Origin: Baffinella frigidus
Lineage: Eukaryota > Cryptophyceae > Cryptomonadales > Baffinellaceae
Length of the DNA stretch: 31,763 nucleotides
Assembly: GCA_026770585.1 (NCBI GenBank)
Contig: MU646497.1
Coordinates: 188,424-220,186 of the forward strand
Reading direction: 5' to 3'
Shown here one piece after another: positions 30,801-31,763 of this stretch. The notes under the pieces are model-generated. The model did not search any database, had not been told where the DNA came from, and saw only the letters and a program-made list of their open reading frames with translations. The translations under genes were made by a program, and so were the position numbers. How positions within the stretch are numbered: the stretch's first letter is position 1; every line of letters starts with the position of its first letter.

Positions 30801-31110
30801 GGCCTGTGTTTGTGGTGCGTCAGGGCACGGACTGGCGTTTGGAGGTTGTAGAGTTGAAAGTGAGATGCGTAAGGTCGATGGGGGGGCACTGGACGAATGC
30901 TGTCTGAAGCGCTTCAGAGCAGCCACCCGTGCATTCTGGAGCGGTTCACACTTCAGACCACCCACGTTGGCCTGTGATGGTGATGACACACGTCACGTTG
31001 TCCTGCGTTTGCGATGACAAACGTGTGATCACAAACACAGGCCATTTGTGATCACACTTCTGAAGCGCTTCAGACCAGCCACCCGTGCATTCTGGAGCGT
31101 GTGTGCCGCG
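30785..31110. repeat. Direct repeats CTGAAGCGCTTCAG and CCCACGTTGGCCTG
   Basis: CTGAAGCGCTTCAGAGCAGC with CACCCGTGCATTCTGGAGCG at 30904-30943 and again at 31062-31101. CCACCCACGTTGGCCTGTG is near 30787 and 30958. TGTGATCACAAACACAGGCC / GGCCATTTGTGATCACA at 31023-31056 forms a hairpin. Confidence 0.8.
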
Positions 31111-31164
31111 CAGGATGGATGCATCACACGCATAGGCTGGCGCTACGATCCTTTACGAGCGAGG

Positions 31165-31215
31165 GATGTCGAACCATCGAGCGATCGAGCGAGCGAGCGA
31201 TCGAGCGAGAAAGAG
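31165..31215 (+). repeat. GAGC/GATC microsatellite
   Basis: GAGCGATCGAGCGAGCGAGC-type units, about 45 bp. Confidence 0.85.
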
Positions 31216-31339
31216 ACATAGAGACATGGCGGACGACTAAAATCATCTGAGCCATGATGATGTGGATCCGGACCAGTTGGTCGTCAATAAACAACTCTCT
31301 CTCTTTCTCGCGGAAGAGGCCGGGTGGTTGCGGCAAGCC

Positions 31340-31600
31340 ACTGTACCCATGTCCAGGCGGGCGAGCAAGCGAGAAAAACAAGATGGAGGAAAAGGGGGAC
31401 GGTTGCTGGAGGAAGTGAGGGGCGGTTGGTGACATAGAGACATGGTGCAAGAGGGCGGGCAATTGGGGAAACCGACAGACCTATGTCCAGGCGGAAGAGG
31501 TTGCCCGAGAGCGAGAGAGCGAGAGAAAAAAAAAGATCGAGGAAAAGGAAGGCGGTTAATGGCGGATGAGGGGGGCGGTTGGTGGCTGACCTATGTCCAG
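31340..31600 (+). pseudogene. Two upstream copies of the 31601 exon with leader
   Basis: CCCATGTCCAG|GCGGGCGAGC at 31347 and CCTATGTCCAG|GCGGAAGAGG at 31480 repeat the acceptor and first codons of the exon at 31601. After a few codons they run into GAGA-rich and A-rich tracts and stops. The unit is about 110-135 bp and also contains GGCGGTTGGTG. Confidence 0.65.
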
Positions 31601-31657
31601 GCGGAAGAGGTTGCCCGCGCGAAAGTGTTTGCCGACGATCGAAGAGGTTCTCCGCGA
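31601..31657 (+). CDS. Charged helical exon at the right edge
   Basis: Exactly 19 codons, AEEVARAKVFADDRRGSPR, between the acceptor TATGTCCAG and the donor CCGCGA|GTGAGT, phase 0 at both ends. The donor is a perfect consensus. The sequence resembles the Ala/Glu/Lys-rich coiled-coil exon at 13358 in style, not in detail. Two decayed copies precede it. The next exon would lie beyond the window. Confidence 0.5.
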
Positions 31658-31687
31658 GTGAGTTTTGTCGTTTCGCTGCGCACACGT

Positions 31688-31763
31688 GGTTAGGGTATAG
31701 GGTATATGGTTTGGGGTTTGGGGTTTGGGGTTTTGGGTTTTGGGTTTGGTGTTTGATGTTTGG
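31688..31763 (+). repeat. Telomere-like GGTTTGGG array (G-rich)
   Basis: TTAGGGTATAGGGTATATGG followed by GTTTGGG and GTTTTGG units to the window end. It starts about 30 bp after the donor of the exon at 31601-31657. Confidence 0.9.

Noticed and set aside
30147-30851. 234-codon open frame, the longest in the window
   Set aside because: It crosses a hairpin and two copies of a repeated block, has no domain, and other frames are open over the same parts.

Overview
This is eukaryotic nuclear DNA from a protist or alga. I see no bacterial operons, ribosome binding sites, rRNA, tRNA or CRISPR. It looks like a handful of short protein-coding exons scattered in about 30 kb of intron and intergenic DNA packed with miniature inverted-repeat elements (MITEs), fold-back hairpins, minisatellites, CT microsatellites and degenerate telomere-like heptamers (CCCTAAA, CCCTGAA and CCCTGCA types). 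TTTAGGG-type heptamers and repeat-swollen introns with GT-AG borders would fit a chromerid such as Chromera, a dinoflagellate or another alga. That assignment is inference; nothing here names the species.

Layout: 0.1-3.07 kb is repeats and MITEs. From 3.09 to 8.09 kb there is a series of plus-strand exon candidates with good AG/GT borders and mutually compatible phases. The last two, 7136-7242 and 7993-8091, join into a segment resembling the start of the ligand-binding domain of a Cys-loop (pentameric) ligand-gated ion channel. From 9 to 14.3 kb there are further exon candidates, most in two to four degenerate copies, including a charged coiled-coil exon. From 15.8 to 17.5 kb two phase-0 exons together form a GYF_2-like domain. 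From 18.3 to 25.9 kb lie low-complexity exons (acidic, basic/RS-like, Ser/Glu-rich), ending in a probable terminal exon with a stop at 25899-25901. From 26 to 31.7 kb there are more exon candidates, including a convincing minus-strand exon at 27499-27675, more hairpins, and a charged exon in triplicate at the right edge.

The striking pattern is exon duplication. Almost every recognisable exon has one or more nearby copies, usually with its splice site, and the extra copies are often frameshifted, truncated or interrupted by a MITE. In one pair (18382-18429 and 18601-18648) all base differences are synonymous. At least ten MITE families are present, several with three or more copies in this window. 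In one case (3470-3612) a MITE with a 4-bp target duplication sits inside an exon, and removing it leaves an open frame. In another (25156-25256) neighbouring tandem units give the empty site.

How many genes there are is unclear. The plus-strand exons could belong to one very long gene or to two or three. Exon borders rest on reading frame and splice consensus only, without transcript evidence. A run of 86 N at 12886-12971 between poly-C tracts is an assembly gap.
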